From Gnetum montanum (lineage: Eukaryota; Streptophyta; Gnetopsida; Gnetales; Gnetaceae): a stretch of DNA of 62,000 bases. The stretch lies in assembly GCA_015680685.1 (NCBI GenBank), contig MNCI01001960.1, forward strand, positions 58,763-120,762. The letters are read 5' to 3'. The notes under the pieces are model-generated. The model had not been told where the DNA came from and searched no databases. It saw nothing but the letters and a program-made list of their open reading frames with translations. Positions 20,507 to 32,302 of this stretch are shown here, in pieces (within the stretch, counting starts at the first letter, position 1; each line of letters opens with the position of its first letter). The position numbers and the translations under genes were made by a program.

Positions 20507-21357
20507 TGATAAATCCAAAAATTTTAAGTCAATGATGTCACAGCTATGATATCATATCTTAGTATACATTATTGTATAAATGATATTGTAGGGTGCATGC
20601 TAGCCTATATAAGCAACACTTGGATGCATAGATTCGCAGTAGATTTGATAGCCTAGTAACATAACTCTTTCAATTTGTTTTCTTGAATTTAGTACATAGC
20701 AATGTATGCCCATAGTGTGATGTTTTCTAATTGAGTGAAATCTTTATTCAAGTTTGATGTACTTGGATGCATTACATGATTGAAAATAAAGGTTGAGATT
20801 ACTCTATATCATTACAGCAACACTTCATTTTATTTTTGTTTATAATTAGTTTACTATTTTCATAGTTAATGTTTATGATTACTTGCAATTTAATTTTAAT
20901 GTCATTAAGCGAAATGAGTATGACTAATCTTGAGCACGTAAGTGTAACTACTTGGTAATCTAGCAGTACTATCACTTGGTATGCCTGCCTAGTAGTGAGG
21001 TACTTGGTAATCCCAGTAGTAGTTTCATGAATTCTAAGGTGTGACTGGAAGATTAGGACCAGCTACTCGTCACATAGGCTAGTTTGGGTTTGTTTAATTG
21101 TTACTTAGATTTAGAAACTTTTACTTTCACTTCATGTTTATTAGGAGCACAATGGCCAATACAACATCAATATCATATACCTCACTGTGAGTTAAACCAT
21201 ACACATTGATTTTACTAACTCACGTGGGAAGACAATGATCATGAATGCTAATCAATTACTAATATAATCACATTTCCTTATCTGCGGAGGTTGACTGGAT
21301 TGCACGTGAACACTTGTATCTTGTATGGTTGGGTGTTGGATACTCCACTACTCATCA
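20507..21357 (+). repeat. Gypsy-1 3' LTR (851 bp)
   Basis: Starts TGATAAATCCAAAAATTTT directly after the PPT and ends CTACTCATCA, followed by the TSD AGCAT. A TATATAAG box lies near 20606. It keeps the TG start that is mutated in the 5' LTR. Confidence 0.93.
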
Positions 21358-21780
21358 AGCATAAATAAGCTGTCATTATCTCCTTATTGAGACTAGTTGT
21401 TAGATTAATTTACTAAGAGAAGAGCATATTTGTAGATCACATAAATAAAAAATAGAAGATGAATAATATATATATTTTATTTTACCTATCTTTGGTTCAT
21501 ATTCAAATAAATTATAATATTAATTGTAATCTGCCTATTATTTTCTTTCACATTTACATTATCTACTTAGGGCATCACACCAATGATGTTTTCAACCTTC
21601 TTCACAAATATGTTGATAACTTTGTAACTATATACCTTCATTTGGTGGTGATTCATGCGCTACCAATTAGATGGTTTGTTATACAAAGCTCATGAGTCTC
21701 CTTGATCAAGACTGGCTGCAACACCAACTTTGTACTTATTTGATACTTGTTTTGGCTGAGGCCATATGGTATTTCTGTAA
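21358..21780 (+). pseudogene. LINE segment 3 (C-terminal zinc-knuckle-like end)
   Basis: After one TSD copy the frame continues from segment 2: ISCHYLLIETSC, LLREEHIC, then IEDE and a FILPIF-like stretch near 21450-21500. This matches the common LINE C-terminus (S.H.L.IE.GR...R.C..C...VEDE.HF...C). Coding signal fades after about 21700. The 3' end is uncertain; no poly(A) tail or clear TSD was found. Confidence 0.6.
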
Positions 21781-23184
21781 CCATCAATAATATATATTTT
21801 GTCTAAGGGCTTAATGGTGTACCACTAAATAATATATATTTTATTTATAACAAAAAGGTAAAAAATAAGAAAGAAGATATGTAACTTTTATTATAAGCTT
21901 GGACTTAATTATGTAATAGTAAATTATATTTTTCAGATTTTTTATCCTAAATTAGATAATTTCTTTTTTTTGGAATTAAAAAATCTAATTTATTTTAAAG
22001 AAAAGAGATTCTGTCAACTAAATTATAGAAATATATTATAAATATATAGCTAAACTAGTCAATTAGTAGCATGATAAAACAATAATAAAAAGTTATCACT
22101 TTCACTTCAAGCCTAGAAGCCAACTCATAACATGATGATACTTATTAGATGTTTTGTGGTTGAAGTATTAGGTTGAGCTTTATAGTAAGAGAGCTAGATT
22201 GTAGAGAAGATCTTTCTCTAATTTATTGTATAGAAACTCTTTGTTGTAGATTGTAGGTTTAAGTATTTTTACAAGACATCACTTTTTCTTTTTCTTTTTT
22301 GCGAAAAAGCTCTTTAGGGTTGTTATTATTTGGTGTTTTGAGTTTGGAATGTTTCAATGCTACTTGCACATAAGAAAGTTATAGGGTAGCTCTATTTAAT
22401 AGCAATATTTCAAAGGAGTTTTCTCCCACAAAAATTTTCTCATTCCACATGTTCTAAGTACCTAAACATGTTCCCAATTGAATGGAAACTTTACCTAAAT
22501 GTGTTCCCAATTGAATAACAACATATTTATAGAAATAAATAATAATCATAAAACTTTTATAAATAATAAATTGAACACTGCTAGCAACATTTTTTTTATT
22601 TCTACACTCATATTATTGTATTTTGATAGATATGATTTCATTACATTCTAGTTTTAATATTACAATATTTATAGATTTCTTAAAAAGTCTTGACTAAATT
22701 TAGAGAATGATTTTTAAAATATTATTAATTGATTTATTTAGTCACATTTCAATATGTTTGACTTCACTCCTATGAACTAACCCTCAATCCCAAACTCATT
22801 TAGGTACATACTCTTGTGCTCTCATGTTCCCACATTTCCAACCAATGTAAAACATAGTTTAATAGATGACCTATTTGGCAAGGTTACTAGTTCAAAATTA
22901 TTTTTAGTCTTTTCTATTCTTATTATGTAGCTATCCTAGCTATCACAAGATCCATTCAAAATCAAAAAGCTTACCTAAATAATGGTTCTACTAGCTCATC
23001 AACTTTGGATCCATTTAGCTATTTATTGTAGTTTTCTTGTATGACATAGCTCTTCCTTTTGGCTTTTACAATGGCAAAAAAAGAAGAAGAAGAAGCTCAT
23101 TTTTAATGTAATAACTTAAAAATTTGTATAGGCTTAATTATTTAATTTAATGCATTTGTTTAATTTGTTAATGCTATTAGATGT
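21781..23184. other. Unassigned AT-rich region left of Gypsy-2
   Basis: Very AT-rich with no long frame, LTR or recognised domain. Two short direct repeats AATAATATATATTTT lie near 21787 and 21825. It may contain the LINE 3' untranslated region and the target DNA of Gypsy-2, whose presumed left TSD copy is GATGT at 23180-23184. Confidence 0.5.
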
Positions 23185-24051
23185 TGATAAGTCATATTTG
23201 TCATCATTAATGATATTGCATCAATGATATTGCAACAATGATGTCATAATTGCGATATTGTAGCACATGCTATGTCATTATTGATATGATATCAAAGGAT
23301 GTGTGCAGCCCTATAAATACAACACTTGGGTACATAATTCGCATAAGTTTCATTCCAAGTAGTAGCTAGACTCTTGCAATTTTATTTGTCAAAGTTAGAC
23401 TTAGTGATTAGAAGTGTGAATGCCTACAGTGTATTGTGACTTAGTGGATGAAATCTTTGTTTGAACATCTTGTACTTGTGCATAAGTGTGATCGGAAATA
23501 GGGATTGAGTTATTTCCCACCATTGCAACATTCTCCTAGTTTACTATTTTCACTTAGCATAACGTTTATTGTATTCTTAGTTAATGTTTTAATTTTTTAC
23601 TTTACGGTTATTATTATTAGTAAGTGGAATGAGTACAAATGATCCCATGCACTTAAGTGTAATTGCTTGGTAAACCTAGTATTGTTATCGCTTGGTATCC
23701 TAGTAGTGGTTGCATGAAGCCCAAGGTGTGTATGAAAGATCAGGAATGGATACTCATTGCCATAGTCTAGGATAGATTCATTTACTAATTTCACTTATAT
23801 TTAGGAATCATTTTCATTTTCACCATGATTGCTATGAGTAATGATGGCCAAACAACATTAAATATCATATACCTCACAATGAGATAAACCATACACATAG
23901 AATTCACTAGCTCCATGTGTAAAGATAATGGCCATGGACTTAAACTAATTGCTAGCATATTAACATTGCCTCATCCATGAATTACAATTAGGTCATGCAT
24001 GAACACTTGTGACTTGTATGGTTGGGTGTTGGATTACTCCACCATTCATCA
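23185..24051 (+). repeat. Gypsy-2 5' LTR (867 bp)
   Basis: Starts TGATAAGTCATATTTG and ends CCATTCATCA, just before the PBS. TATA box TATAAATA at 23312-23319. U3 (23200-23300) has repeated GATATTG / GATATGATATC motifs. Downstream of TATA it aligns with Gypsy-1 LTRs. Confidence 0.9.
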
Positions 24052-24052
24052 T

Positions 24053-24070
24053 TGGCGCTATTGCTAGGGA
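24053..24070 (+). other. Gypsy-2 primer-binding site
   Basis: TGGCGCTATTGCTAGGGA follows the LTR by one base, a variant of the tRNA-Asp-type PBS. About 50 bp of leader (24071-24120) follow before Gypsy-3 interrupts; the leader resumes at 31711. Confidence 0.85.
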
Positions 24071-24120
24071 TGTATCAATGTATGATGAATAATTAATTTT
24101 ATAAAGTTTGTTATATCAGG

Positions 24121-25163
24121 TGATGAGACGCGATTCGCATAGGCCGCGATATCGGATCCCCTATGATATCGTGCATGAGATATCGCATCCTCCCCTGTGA
24201 TGTTGCGTACGCAATATCGCGGTGCGCCGTCATATCTATAAATAAGAGGCAAATCTCCCTTGTTTCCTCATCCTAGGCTAGAAGTAGGGAAACTCTGGTA
24301 GATTGATCACTCAAGAGATAGAATATTTTCATGTGCCTGTAGTAGGAGTCCTAAAGTGAACGGATCTTTATTTGAGCAACATTGTACCTGAACACAAGTT
24401 GTGTATGGAAATAAAGATGAACTTCCTGGATAAACCTTGTAGTGCATGGAATAGGATTTTATTTATTGTTATTTATTACTTTCTCTTAGTAATGTGGAAT
24501 GAGTATGACTTGATTACGAGAATCTAAGGATGTGTATGGATAGTCAAGGAACGGATGCTCATCGCAACATGGAATGAGTACGACTTGATTATGAGCATCT
24601 CAGTGTGACTACTTGGTAACCCAGTGGCATATCTAGGATCTATGCTTGGTAATCCTAGTGGTAGTCATGCGCCAGGATGTGTACAGATAATCAAGGAATT
24701 GGCTGCTCATCGCACTTAGGCTAGATTAGCTTTCTCAACCCTTTCCTCCTAGTTAAGTGCCTTAGTACGACCACTTCGAGCATGTGCATTACACGTGGGA
24801 TCCCAGCAACGATTAGCATTTGGTAACCATAGTTGCATCAGTTCAGGGTGTGTACAGTAAGTCGGAATGGATGCTGATACTAGGTAATTTAGACTTAGTT
24901 CATTAGTTAGAGTTAGTTAGTTTCTTCAACCCTTCACCTCGATAGCATAGGAGATAAAACATAAAAGACCATAAAAATCATATACCTCGGACTTACTTAA
25001 CCATACATCGTGACAACCAAAAGTAAGTCTAGGAAGACAATGAATGATTAAACCCAAGTGTTCCATGGGGCATGTAGGCATTTGGTTTGCGGAGTTCAAC
25101 CAGATCGTGTGTGCTACGCTTGTATTCATATGGTTGAGTGTAGGGGTACCTCACCACTCATCA
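24121..25163 (+). repeat. Gypsy-3 5' LTR (1043 bp)
   Basis: Starts TGATGAGACGCGATTCGC and ends CCACTCATCA. TATA box TATAAATA at 24237-24244. U3 (24125-24236) contains a cluster of GATATCG-type palindromes and ACGTACGC-like boxes; the number of these differs between the two LTRs. Confidence 0.94.
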
Positions 25164-25164
25164 T

Positions 25165-25182
25165 TGGCGTCGTTGCCAGGGA
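25165..25182 (+). other. Gypsy-3 primer-binding site
   Basis: TGGCGTCGTTGCCAGGGA, one base after the LTR and close to the tRNA-Asp-type consensus of Athila/Tat elements. Confidence 0.9.
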
Positions 25183-25304
25183 CTAAGTGTTTGTGCGCTG
25201 AATTAAACATAAAGGATATCACTCACATCATTGAGAGCCTAAACAAACCTTTGGGTTAATTAAAGAAAAATTTATATAACGGTAAAATTAGCACACCGAT
25301 AAAA

Positions 25305-28300
25305 ATGTCTTCTTCTCATAAGAGAAACTCACCACCTAGGGACAATACAAAGAAAAGTCAGCAATAAAAAACACATAACCTAAATCAGCCAGTTCCTCAA
25401 AAATATAGGGTGGAATATACTCATCCCAATGAGTATATTCCCAATTTTACTTTTATCCTCCATCAAGATGAACAACTGTGATGGAGAGATTTGCAAGGTA
25501 ACATAGTGTTACCTCCAAATCGTGTAGTTCCAAACATGCTTCTCCATGCCTTGGCATAGATTGGCATGATAGAATTATACACTAAATACATTGCAAAAGA
25601 TTTTGAATCAAGGGATTATTATCCCACAGAAGCACAACGTATGAGGGACTCAAGGTAGGAGAGCCAACATACACTGTTGAAGGCTAAAGGTCCGCACATC
25701 CTTAGTGAAAGAAGAGATGATGAACCCATTATCATGGGTTCTCTAACAAATGATGTTCCCCCTCCTAACAATGGTGAGGAGGTGGGGTATCAGAAACTAT
25801 GCTCAACGATACATATTACTGGTTTTGATCCTTGTGAACACCAACTGTTCACAAAGGGAACAACAACACATGATAAGGATGGGCACTTAGATCGTCATCA
25901 CGATCGAGGCTGGAGTAGCAGAAGAGAAGGTAGGAAACATCGTCATGGTGATGGTTCTCCTTCTTCTTCCCCTTCTTCACATCATTCATCCTCTTCTTCC
26001 ATCTCAGGGCACAAGCATGAAGAGCATAACGGAGAGGATAAAGGTAAGAAAAATTAGAGACCTCAACGAGAGAGTCGAGAGAGAGGATAGGGGCATGAAC
26101 GAAGGGAAAGTAGGGAACAACAAAGACATCACAAACGTCATGAAAGAGATGATCATGATGAGTCCCTACTTGCAACCTGAAGTATGCTTGACATAATAGA
26201 GGTTGTAAGAATTCCCACAAGGCATTTAAAAGATAGTCAGATGAAACCTTTAGACATGAACAATATCCCACACTTTGAGGGGGGATACAACGCTGATATG
26301 CAACATCATTTACAAGCATTCCATGATGCCTATGCCTTGAAAAATATAGAAAATGAGTGGAAAAAACTTAAGTTTTTTTCTAGGACGCTCACCAAGGAAG
26401 CAGAGAGCTGGTACCAGTCCTTAGAACCAGAAACCATCAGGAGGTGGAGTACAATGTTAGAACTATTCAACAATAAGTATCAGACGTACTCCAGAGTGTC
26501 CAATTTGCATAAGCAGATCCAAGGATGGAAGCAAGGAAATCATGAACCCTTGGATGCTTCCATGGGCTACTACTACACATCATTACATCATTGCCTGGGC
26601 CATGGATATGCACAACAGGATCAACTTCGCCACATCGTAGATGGGCTAATGCATGAAACTAGAAGAACCCTTGGGACTTATGTCTAAGGGAGATTATCAC
26701 AACTTACAGCCCATGAAGTTCATAGCTTGTTGGAACAAGTAGTAAAAGAAGAAGGTGAGCTACAAAAGAGGGAAAGTGTAGAAGAATACAACCATGATCC
26801 CTCCCTTCAAAAGAAGGGAGTGAAATTTTTTGATGAGGAGGATGAGTCACCACTTGAGGAGTTGGTGAACTGGAAAACCTTGCTGATTTAAAATTTAACA
26901 ACAGAAGTATCGACTAAAATGGATCAATTGTGGGATTCCTTAGACTCCATACTTGAAACTGTCTTGAAAATTGTAGAAGAGTCTAAGGTGTAACGAAGTA
27001 GTGACAAAGGTAAGACAAAGTAGAGAAATTCAGGCCCTATACATAACAAGGGTAAGGGGAAAATTACTATCTCCGATGAAGTTGTGGATTCAGACACAGA
27101 CGATGATGGTGGATGTGAGATCTGCTACTATGACCATTCTAAGGTATGTTGTCCAGTCATCTCACATCTATAAGAGTCTGGGGTGTATGCACTTAACCTG
27201 AGACTCAGAAAATGGTAGACACCCCATAGGTTACCTTATTCCCAAGGTAACTCAAGATAGTTCCACCAACCCTTAACATATTATCCAAGTGGAACTCCAC
27301 CACAACCCATCAGACAGAATCAGCAGTGGCAATACCTGCAATCATGGGGGATGCCACCATCGAAACATCAATACCCTTATCAGCAGCCCAATCCATATGG
27401 TTATTATGTGCAGCAGCCGGTTTCTTCAAGTGACTCTATGAGTCACACAACTCCCCAACGTCACTACCAAGTTTAGGAGTACTTTAGGAGGACTCCTTCT
27501 CCTCCATGAGACATCCCACATATACACCATCCTCCAACTCCATCCAAACCTCTTCCACCTGTAGTTCCCATACAACCTACTCCAACAATGCAAGGGGAAC
27601 TCCCTACTCAATAGCAACAACGTAACACTACGAGAGCTGTAAATATCCAACCTGCTGCTGGTTCTGACAACTGTAAAAAGAGAAGACCTTTCTTCAGAAC
27701 CAAAAGCCTAGAAAAAATCTCGCAACAACAAGCAGTTGAGCCCATGGACACTCCTCCACCATTTAACACTTTGGAGCGCCCTTTAGTCCAATAGAGCTTA
27801 ATGCATACAGTTATGTTAACGCGTACCGTAACCAACTGGATCAAGGTAGGCCACCTTCCCAGGAAACTAACTGACCCTGGGAGTCCCTTAATCTATCTAT
27901 AAATCACTGAGAATGCACCACATAAGCCTCTTCTTGACTCAGGTTCCAGAGTCAATCTAATTTCACGAGAGATGTATCAAGCCTGGAACCTGCCCCAACT
28001 TAAGAAGAGCAACATCCAACTTGAGCTGGCCGACCAGTCCATCACCATTCCCTTGGGATTGGTGGAGGAAATTGTTACCACTGTGTGTGGTTGGTTCTAC
28101 CTAGCTGACTTCTTGGTGATAGAAGTTAACAACAATGAAGGAGACTTCCTAATTATAATGGGAAGGGCATGGCTAAGTACAGTAGATGCATGCCTTAGGA
28201 TCTGCGATCTTTCCTTGGAAATTTCTAAGATAAACATTTATGGAAAGATAGAGAAGAGGAAAGTTCCATGCATCACATACAGTGATTCATTGGGTGATGA

Positions 28301-28352
28301 CATGGAGGAAATGCCTCTATGTAACAGGTGTGCTCTTGAAATTTTGAAATAA
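25305..28352 (+). pseudogene. Gypsy-3 gag-protease
   Basis: Starts MSSSHKRNSPPRDNTKK at 25305. Blocks in order: YTHPNEYIPNFTFILHQDEQ; a basic, R/H/S-rich low-complexity segment (about 25880-26150, includes RREGRKHRHGDGSPSSS); the capsid-like core LDMNNIPHFEGGYNADMQ and ETIRRWSTMLELFNNKYQ (26250-26490) and RHIVDGLMHETRRTL; a knuckle CEICYYDHSKVCC (27118-27156); a P/Q/Y-rich tail; and protease with LLDSGSRVNLISREM near 27930, LELADQSITIPLGLVEE and IIMGRAWLST. The protease keeps its D-S-G. Several in-frame stops (for example TAA after KKSQQ, TAG after GTYV-type end at 26685) break the frame. The reading ends ...EILK at 28352 with no RT after it. Confidence 0.87.
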
Positions 28353-28828
28353 AGATGCCTGTATGTAGCAACCGCACAACAAGTAGTAGACACCCCATGG
28401 TTGATAACTACTTGAAAGAGCAAACAAATATGCATGGAACGAACTAAGGAGACAAACCATGTCAATAATTAAGGCATAGACAAGTTGGAATATGAGTGTT
28501 GCCAACTCCCACCCCTTAACCTAAGATCATCAATTGGGAGGAGTTGGGCACTTCTATGAAATTCCAATAGACGTTCATTATTTCTGATCTCTCCCTTACA
28601 ATTTAGTTATGGGGGAAATGGCCACCTATGCTAATCATATGGGGCCCTTAGTTCTTTTTAAGTTTTTTTTTTTACACATTTTTGTTTTACAACATTTTTA
28701 TTTTACAAGTTTTTGTCTTACATATATTTGTTTTACAAATTTCTTTAACTTTTCTTGTTTTTGTTTTACAACTTTCTTTAACTCTTCTACTTTTTATTTT
28801 ACAACATCGTTATACTTTTCCATTTTAC

Positions 28829-28845
28829 GTGTGTGTGTGTGTGTG
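28829..28845 (+). repeat. (GT)n microsatellite
   Basis: About eight GT units (CGTGTGTGTGTGTGTGTG) within the Gypsy-3 spacer, next to the T-rich tract. Confidence 0.9.
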
Positions 28846-30248
28846 ATCCACCCTATAAGTTTGTTCCTCAATAAGTGTTCTGCATAATGGTATGAACTAT
28901 TTTCATGTTGATTGCTAATGTTTTGTTTTTACCTTTAGGTCATGATGTTGATACTAAGGTATGTTTCTTTTGTTATGGCAGGTAATGAGACAACTTCATC
29001 CATCCATCCACCAATTTATATGGTCTCTCTTGGCTTGGAAATATACAGTCCCCTTCTAATAAGAACTTAAATGAATCAGTGACTGGGCATTTCTCAAAAT
29101 AAGGAAGGACTCAAGGATTGAAAAGGGTGTGACTTCAAGGGAACTTGATGCAATTGTGTTGGCCGTTCTCTTGGGTGCTTGGGTGTTTTCTTCTTGAATT
29201 TTCTTACTGTTCCAATGTTACCCAATCATCGGGAAGCTGAGTCAATAAAAATAACAAAGTCTTTGCATGGTGTGGTTCTCATGCATAAAAACACAAAACA
29301 CACAAAAAAAAAGAGAAAAAGAAGAAAAGTGAGAATTCAAAGCACACCCCTTAGACGAAATAATGATTTGGGCTACAAGCACTAGTTATGGAACTAAAAA
29401 TGTTCCCTCTAACTAAGGCTCTTCTCACTTCCCATTCTCTCCTTGTTTCGTCAGAATGGTGGTGACTCGTAGGGAAGGCATTCTTGTTACTTCAAGAGGA
29501 TGGTTTGGCCAAATGTGTTAATGTGAAGTCATTGGATGTGGTTGGTTTGAGGCTGGATTTGGAATGAGATTTGCTAAGTCACATTAATCATGAAACACAC
29601 AAGGGGCTGTACACCACCTTGTTTTTGGGATTCCATTCCATCCTCTTCTCTCCACCCTTCTCTCCATTGTTCACCTCATTGCCGGTTGTATCATTAGTGT
29701 ATGTTTTGGTAGATACATTATTTTTTTTTTGGTAAATTCTTGCACTTAAGACTTTAACTCTTGTTCCAAATGACATTCTCGGAGCCTACAGACTCTTTGA
29801 ATGTGGGTTTGTCAGGGCATTAAGGGCATGAGCCTACTTTGCGAAGGATCCATTGACATTCCTATTTGGAGCATTAGTTAAATTCTTTCCCTTAATATTT
29901 TGCAATTAATTTTATTTTGTTCATTTTCATCTTGAAATCCATTTCATTGATGCCATGGTTGTCCCTTTTTATCTATCTTTCTTACTCCTTTTCTTTCTCC
30001 ATTCTAACACTACTGGAGGTTCATGATTAGTCATGGGGGTATGGGGCCTGATTTTTTCAATTTTCTCCTAGCCCTAATTTTTTCGATTCTTTTCTAACCC
30101 CTACACATTCGGTAGTCATCATTAATATATCTCTAGACCCGTAATTAGCCATACCACAACCCATCCAATGGACTTATACCAAAGAAAGGTATTACCCACA
30201 TTGAAATTCATCTACCCTTGCTAATACAAGACTGTGTTGTGTGTGCAG

Positions 30249-30362
30249 ATGGCAATCATGCAACAGTGGAAAAAATCTGGAAGGAACACATAGAATGGAG
30301 CAGTGTTGAAAGCAGCTATGCAAGGAGAAATATTGATGATGCACTTATGGATGGATAACGAA
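30249..30362 (+). pseudogene. Gypsy-3 possible stub of the third ORF
   Basis: TTGTGTGTGCAG, acceptor-like, directly precedes ATG at 30249, which begins MAIMQQWKKSGRNT, then a TAG, then continues to TGA near 30362. Position and arrangement (acceptor plus ATG, downstream of the spacer) fit the third ORF of Gypsy-1/2/4, but sequence identity with them is weak. Confidence 0.3.
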
Positions 30363-30620
30363 AGGTGAAATCTTGGTGTTGGTAGTAGTAAGACTTCTTC
30401 TCTCTTCTTCTTCTCTCTACACTTTTTTCTCTCTTCTATCTCTACTGCCAACTAAGGCCTGATGTTAATGTAATAAGGTGTTCACTCTTGTTGTCATGAA
30501 CACCAGTTTTGTCAAGTCTTGTAATGATGATCGGTTCACATGTCATCCCATTAGATCCATTTGAGTCAATAATCCCATACCTTCCCAATATTTTGTAAGG
30601 AACTTTAGGATGAGTTTTCA

Positions 30621-30636
30621 TTTAGTCATGGGGGTA
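30621..30636 (+). other. Gypsy-3 polypurine tract
   Basis: TTTAGTCATGGGGGTA immediately precedes the 3' LTR start; the G-run is the purine core shared with Gypsy-1 and Gypsy-4. Confidence 0.85.
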
Positions 30637-31705
30637 TGATGAGACGCAATTCACATAGGCCATGATATAGCATACACAATATCGTAGCCATCGTGATATT
30701 GCATCCCCTGCAATATCACGTACGCGATATCGCATCATCCCCTGCGATGTCACGTACGCAATATCGCGGTGCACCGTCATATCTATAAATAAGAGGTGAC
30801 TCTCCATTATTTTCTCATCCTAAGCTAGAAGTAGGAAAACTCTAGTAGATTGATCACTCTAGAGATAGAATATTTTCCATGTGCTCATAGTAGGAGTCCT
30901 AAAGTGAACGGATCTTTATTTGAGCAACATTGTACCTAAACACAAGGTGTGTACGACAATAAAGATGAACTTCCTGGATAAACCTTGCAGTGCATGGAAT
31001 AGGATTTTATTTATTTTTATTTATTGCTTTCTCTTAGTAATGTGGAATGAGTATGACTTGATTACGAGCATCTAAGGATGTGTACAAATAGTCAACGAAC
31101 GGATGCTCATTGCAATGTGGAATGAGTACGACTTGATTACGAGCATCTCAGTGTGACTACTTGGTAACCCAGTGGCATATCTAGGATCTGCGCTTGGTAA
31201 TCCCAGTGGTACTCATGCACCAGGATGTGTATGGATAATTAAGGAATTGGCTGCTCATCTCACTTAGGCTAGATTAGCTTTCTCAACCCTTTCCTCATAG
31301 TTAAGTGCCTTAGTACGACCACTTCAAGCATGTGCATTACGTGTGGGATCCTAGTAATGATTAGAATTTGGTAACCATGGTTGCATCTGTTTAGGGTGTG
31401 TACGGTAAGTGGGAACAGATGCTGATGCTAGGTAATTTAGACTTAGTTCATTAGTTAGAGTTGGTTAGTTTCTTCAACCCTTCACCTAGATAGCATAGGA
31501 GATAAAACATAAATAAAAATCATATACCTTAGACTTACTTAATCATACACCGTGACAACCACAAGTAAGTCTGGGAAGACAACGAATGATTAACCCTAAG
31601 TGTTCCATGGGGCATGTAGGCACTTAGTCTATGGAGTTTAACTGGATTGCACATGCTACGCTTGTATTCGTATGGTTGAGTGTAGGGGTACCTCGCCACT
31701 CATCA
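30637..31705 (+). repeat. Gypsy-3 3' LTR (1069 bp)
   Basis: Starts TGATGAGACGCAATTCAC and ends CGCCACTCATCA, followed by TSD TCAGG. TATA box TATAAATA at 30784-30791. It is longer than the 5' LTR because U3 holds extra GATAT/ACGTACGC motif copies. Confidence 0.94.
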
Positions 31706-31782
31706 TCAGGAATTGTAATCTGTAATCTTTTAATCATTATAAATAATGAAGCATGCTTAACTAAATGTCTAAAAACCATAAC

Positions 31783-32302
31783 ATGGCTTCAATCAAAGAT
31801 AAATCACCACGTTCCAAAGAATCAAAAAGAGGTAATGATAGAGTAAGTGACATAGAAGATTGGAGTATGCCAATGCAAGCAAGGATTTCATATGCTCATC
31901 ATGATTCCTACTATTCCAACTTTACCTTAATCTTTCACCAAGATAAGAAACTAAGGTGTAGAGACCTTTAAGTAACATTGTTCTACCTCCACAATGTTCA
32001 GCACCCATCATACTTCAAATAGCTCTAAGTGGAATGAATATGAGTAATGCCCTTGAAGTGTATCATGTGACCAAACACATGACAAGGCCCTATGAGCCCA
32101 CTAAAGAATAATTAAAGAGAGATACTATCATGGAAATCTACCATGAGAAAAATAAATGAAATAAAATCAACTCTCATGTTGTCTTAGAAGAGATTGATGG
32201 TGATACATTCATCATTGAATAACTTCACCAAAATCATGAAGTCCATTCACAAACACCAATCATCCAATCGAAGGAACCTATCAAAGTTCAATTGCATTTG
32301 GA
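31783..32302 (+). pseudogene. Gypsy-2 gag, N-terminal part
   Basis: Starts MASIKDKSPRSKESKRGN at 31783; an in-frame ATG at 31765 is possible, but 31783 matches the Gypsy-1 start. It continues with EDWSMPMQARISYAHHDSYY and FHQDKKLRCRDL, then a stop and shifted frames. Homologous to Gypsy-1 from 12125 on. It is interrupted by Gypsy-4 and resumes at 39422; the homologous text in Gypsy-1 runs on without a break at 12630. Confidence 0.85.

Larger units (their letters stand above)
11133..21357 (+). mobile_element. Gypsy-1: complete but decayed Athila-like Ty3/gypsy element
   Basis: A 10,225-bp element with both LTRs, a PBS, gag, protease, RT, RNase H, partial integrase, a third ORF and a PPT, flanked by AGCAT at 11128-11132 and 21358-21362. 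It sits inside the LINE C-terminal region. RNase H ends in RKGIENSIANHLSRL, close to the Athila-type signature, and the PBS is of tRNA-Asp type. Compared with Gypsy-2, a segment of nearly 4 kb from integrase to just before the third ORF is missing. The two LTRs differ visibly, so the insertion is old. Confidence 0.92.
28353..30619 (+). other. Gypsy-3 non-coding spacer after protease
   Basis: A T-rich tract (28645-28820, many TTTTACAA units), a (GT)n microsatellite (28829-28845) and A-rich patches (29280-29330). Stretches such as GGGTGTGACTTCAAGGG (29128) and GGGCATTAAGGGC (29815) match the spacer downstream of integrase in Gypsy-2 (46490 and 47206) and in Gypsy-4 (minus strand). So this is conserved element sequence, not unrelated filler; RT to integrase has been lost between protease and here. 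It includes the short reading frame at 30249. Confidence 0.7.
24121..31705 (+). mobile_element. Gypsy-3: non-autonomous gag-protease element with intact LTRs and TSD
   Basis: A 7,585-bp element inserted in the Gypsy-2 leader, flanked by TCAGG at 24116-24120 and 31706-31710. It has two similar LTRs, a PBS, gag, protease and PPT, but no RT, RNase H or integrase; after protease it passes to the non-coding spacer seen downstream of integrase in Gypsy-2. Mobilisation would have needed enzymes from a relative. The LTRs are more alike than those of Gypsy-1, in keeping with a younger, nested insertion. Confidence 0.92.

Noticed and set aside
25849-26319. 156-codon open frame on the minus strand
   Set aside because: It is the antisense of the R/H/S-rich and capsid-like part of Gypsy-3 gag, which has clear family blocks on the plus strand.
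28609-28887. 92-codon frame rich in F and T
   Set aside because: It is a translation of the T-rich tract of the Gypsy-3 spacer; the equivalents in Gypsy-2 and Gypsy-4 are not open.
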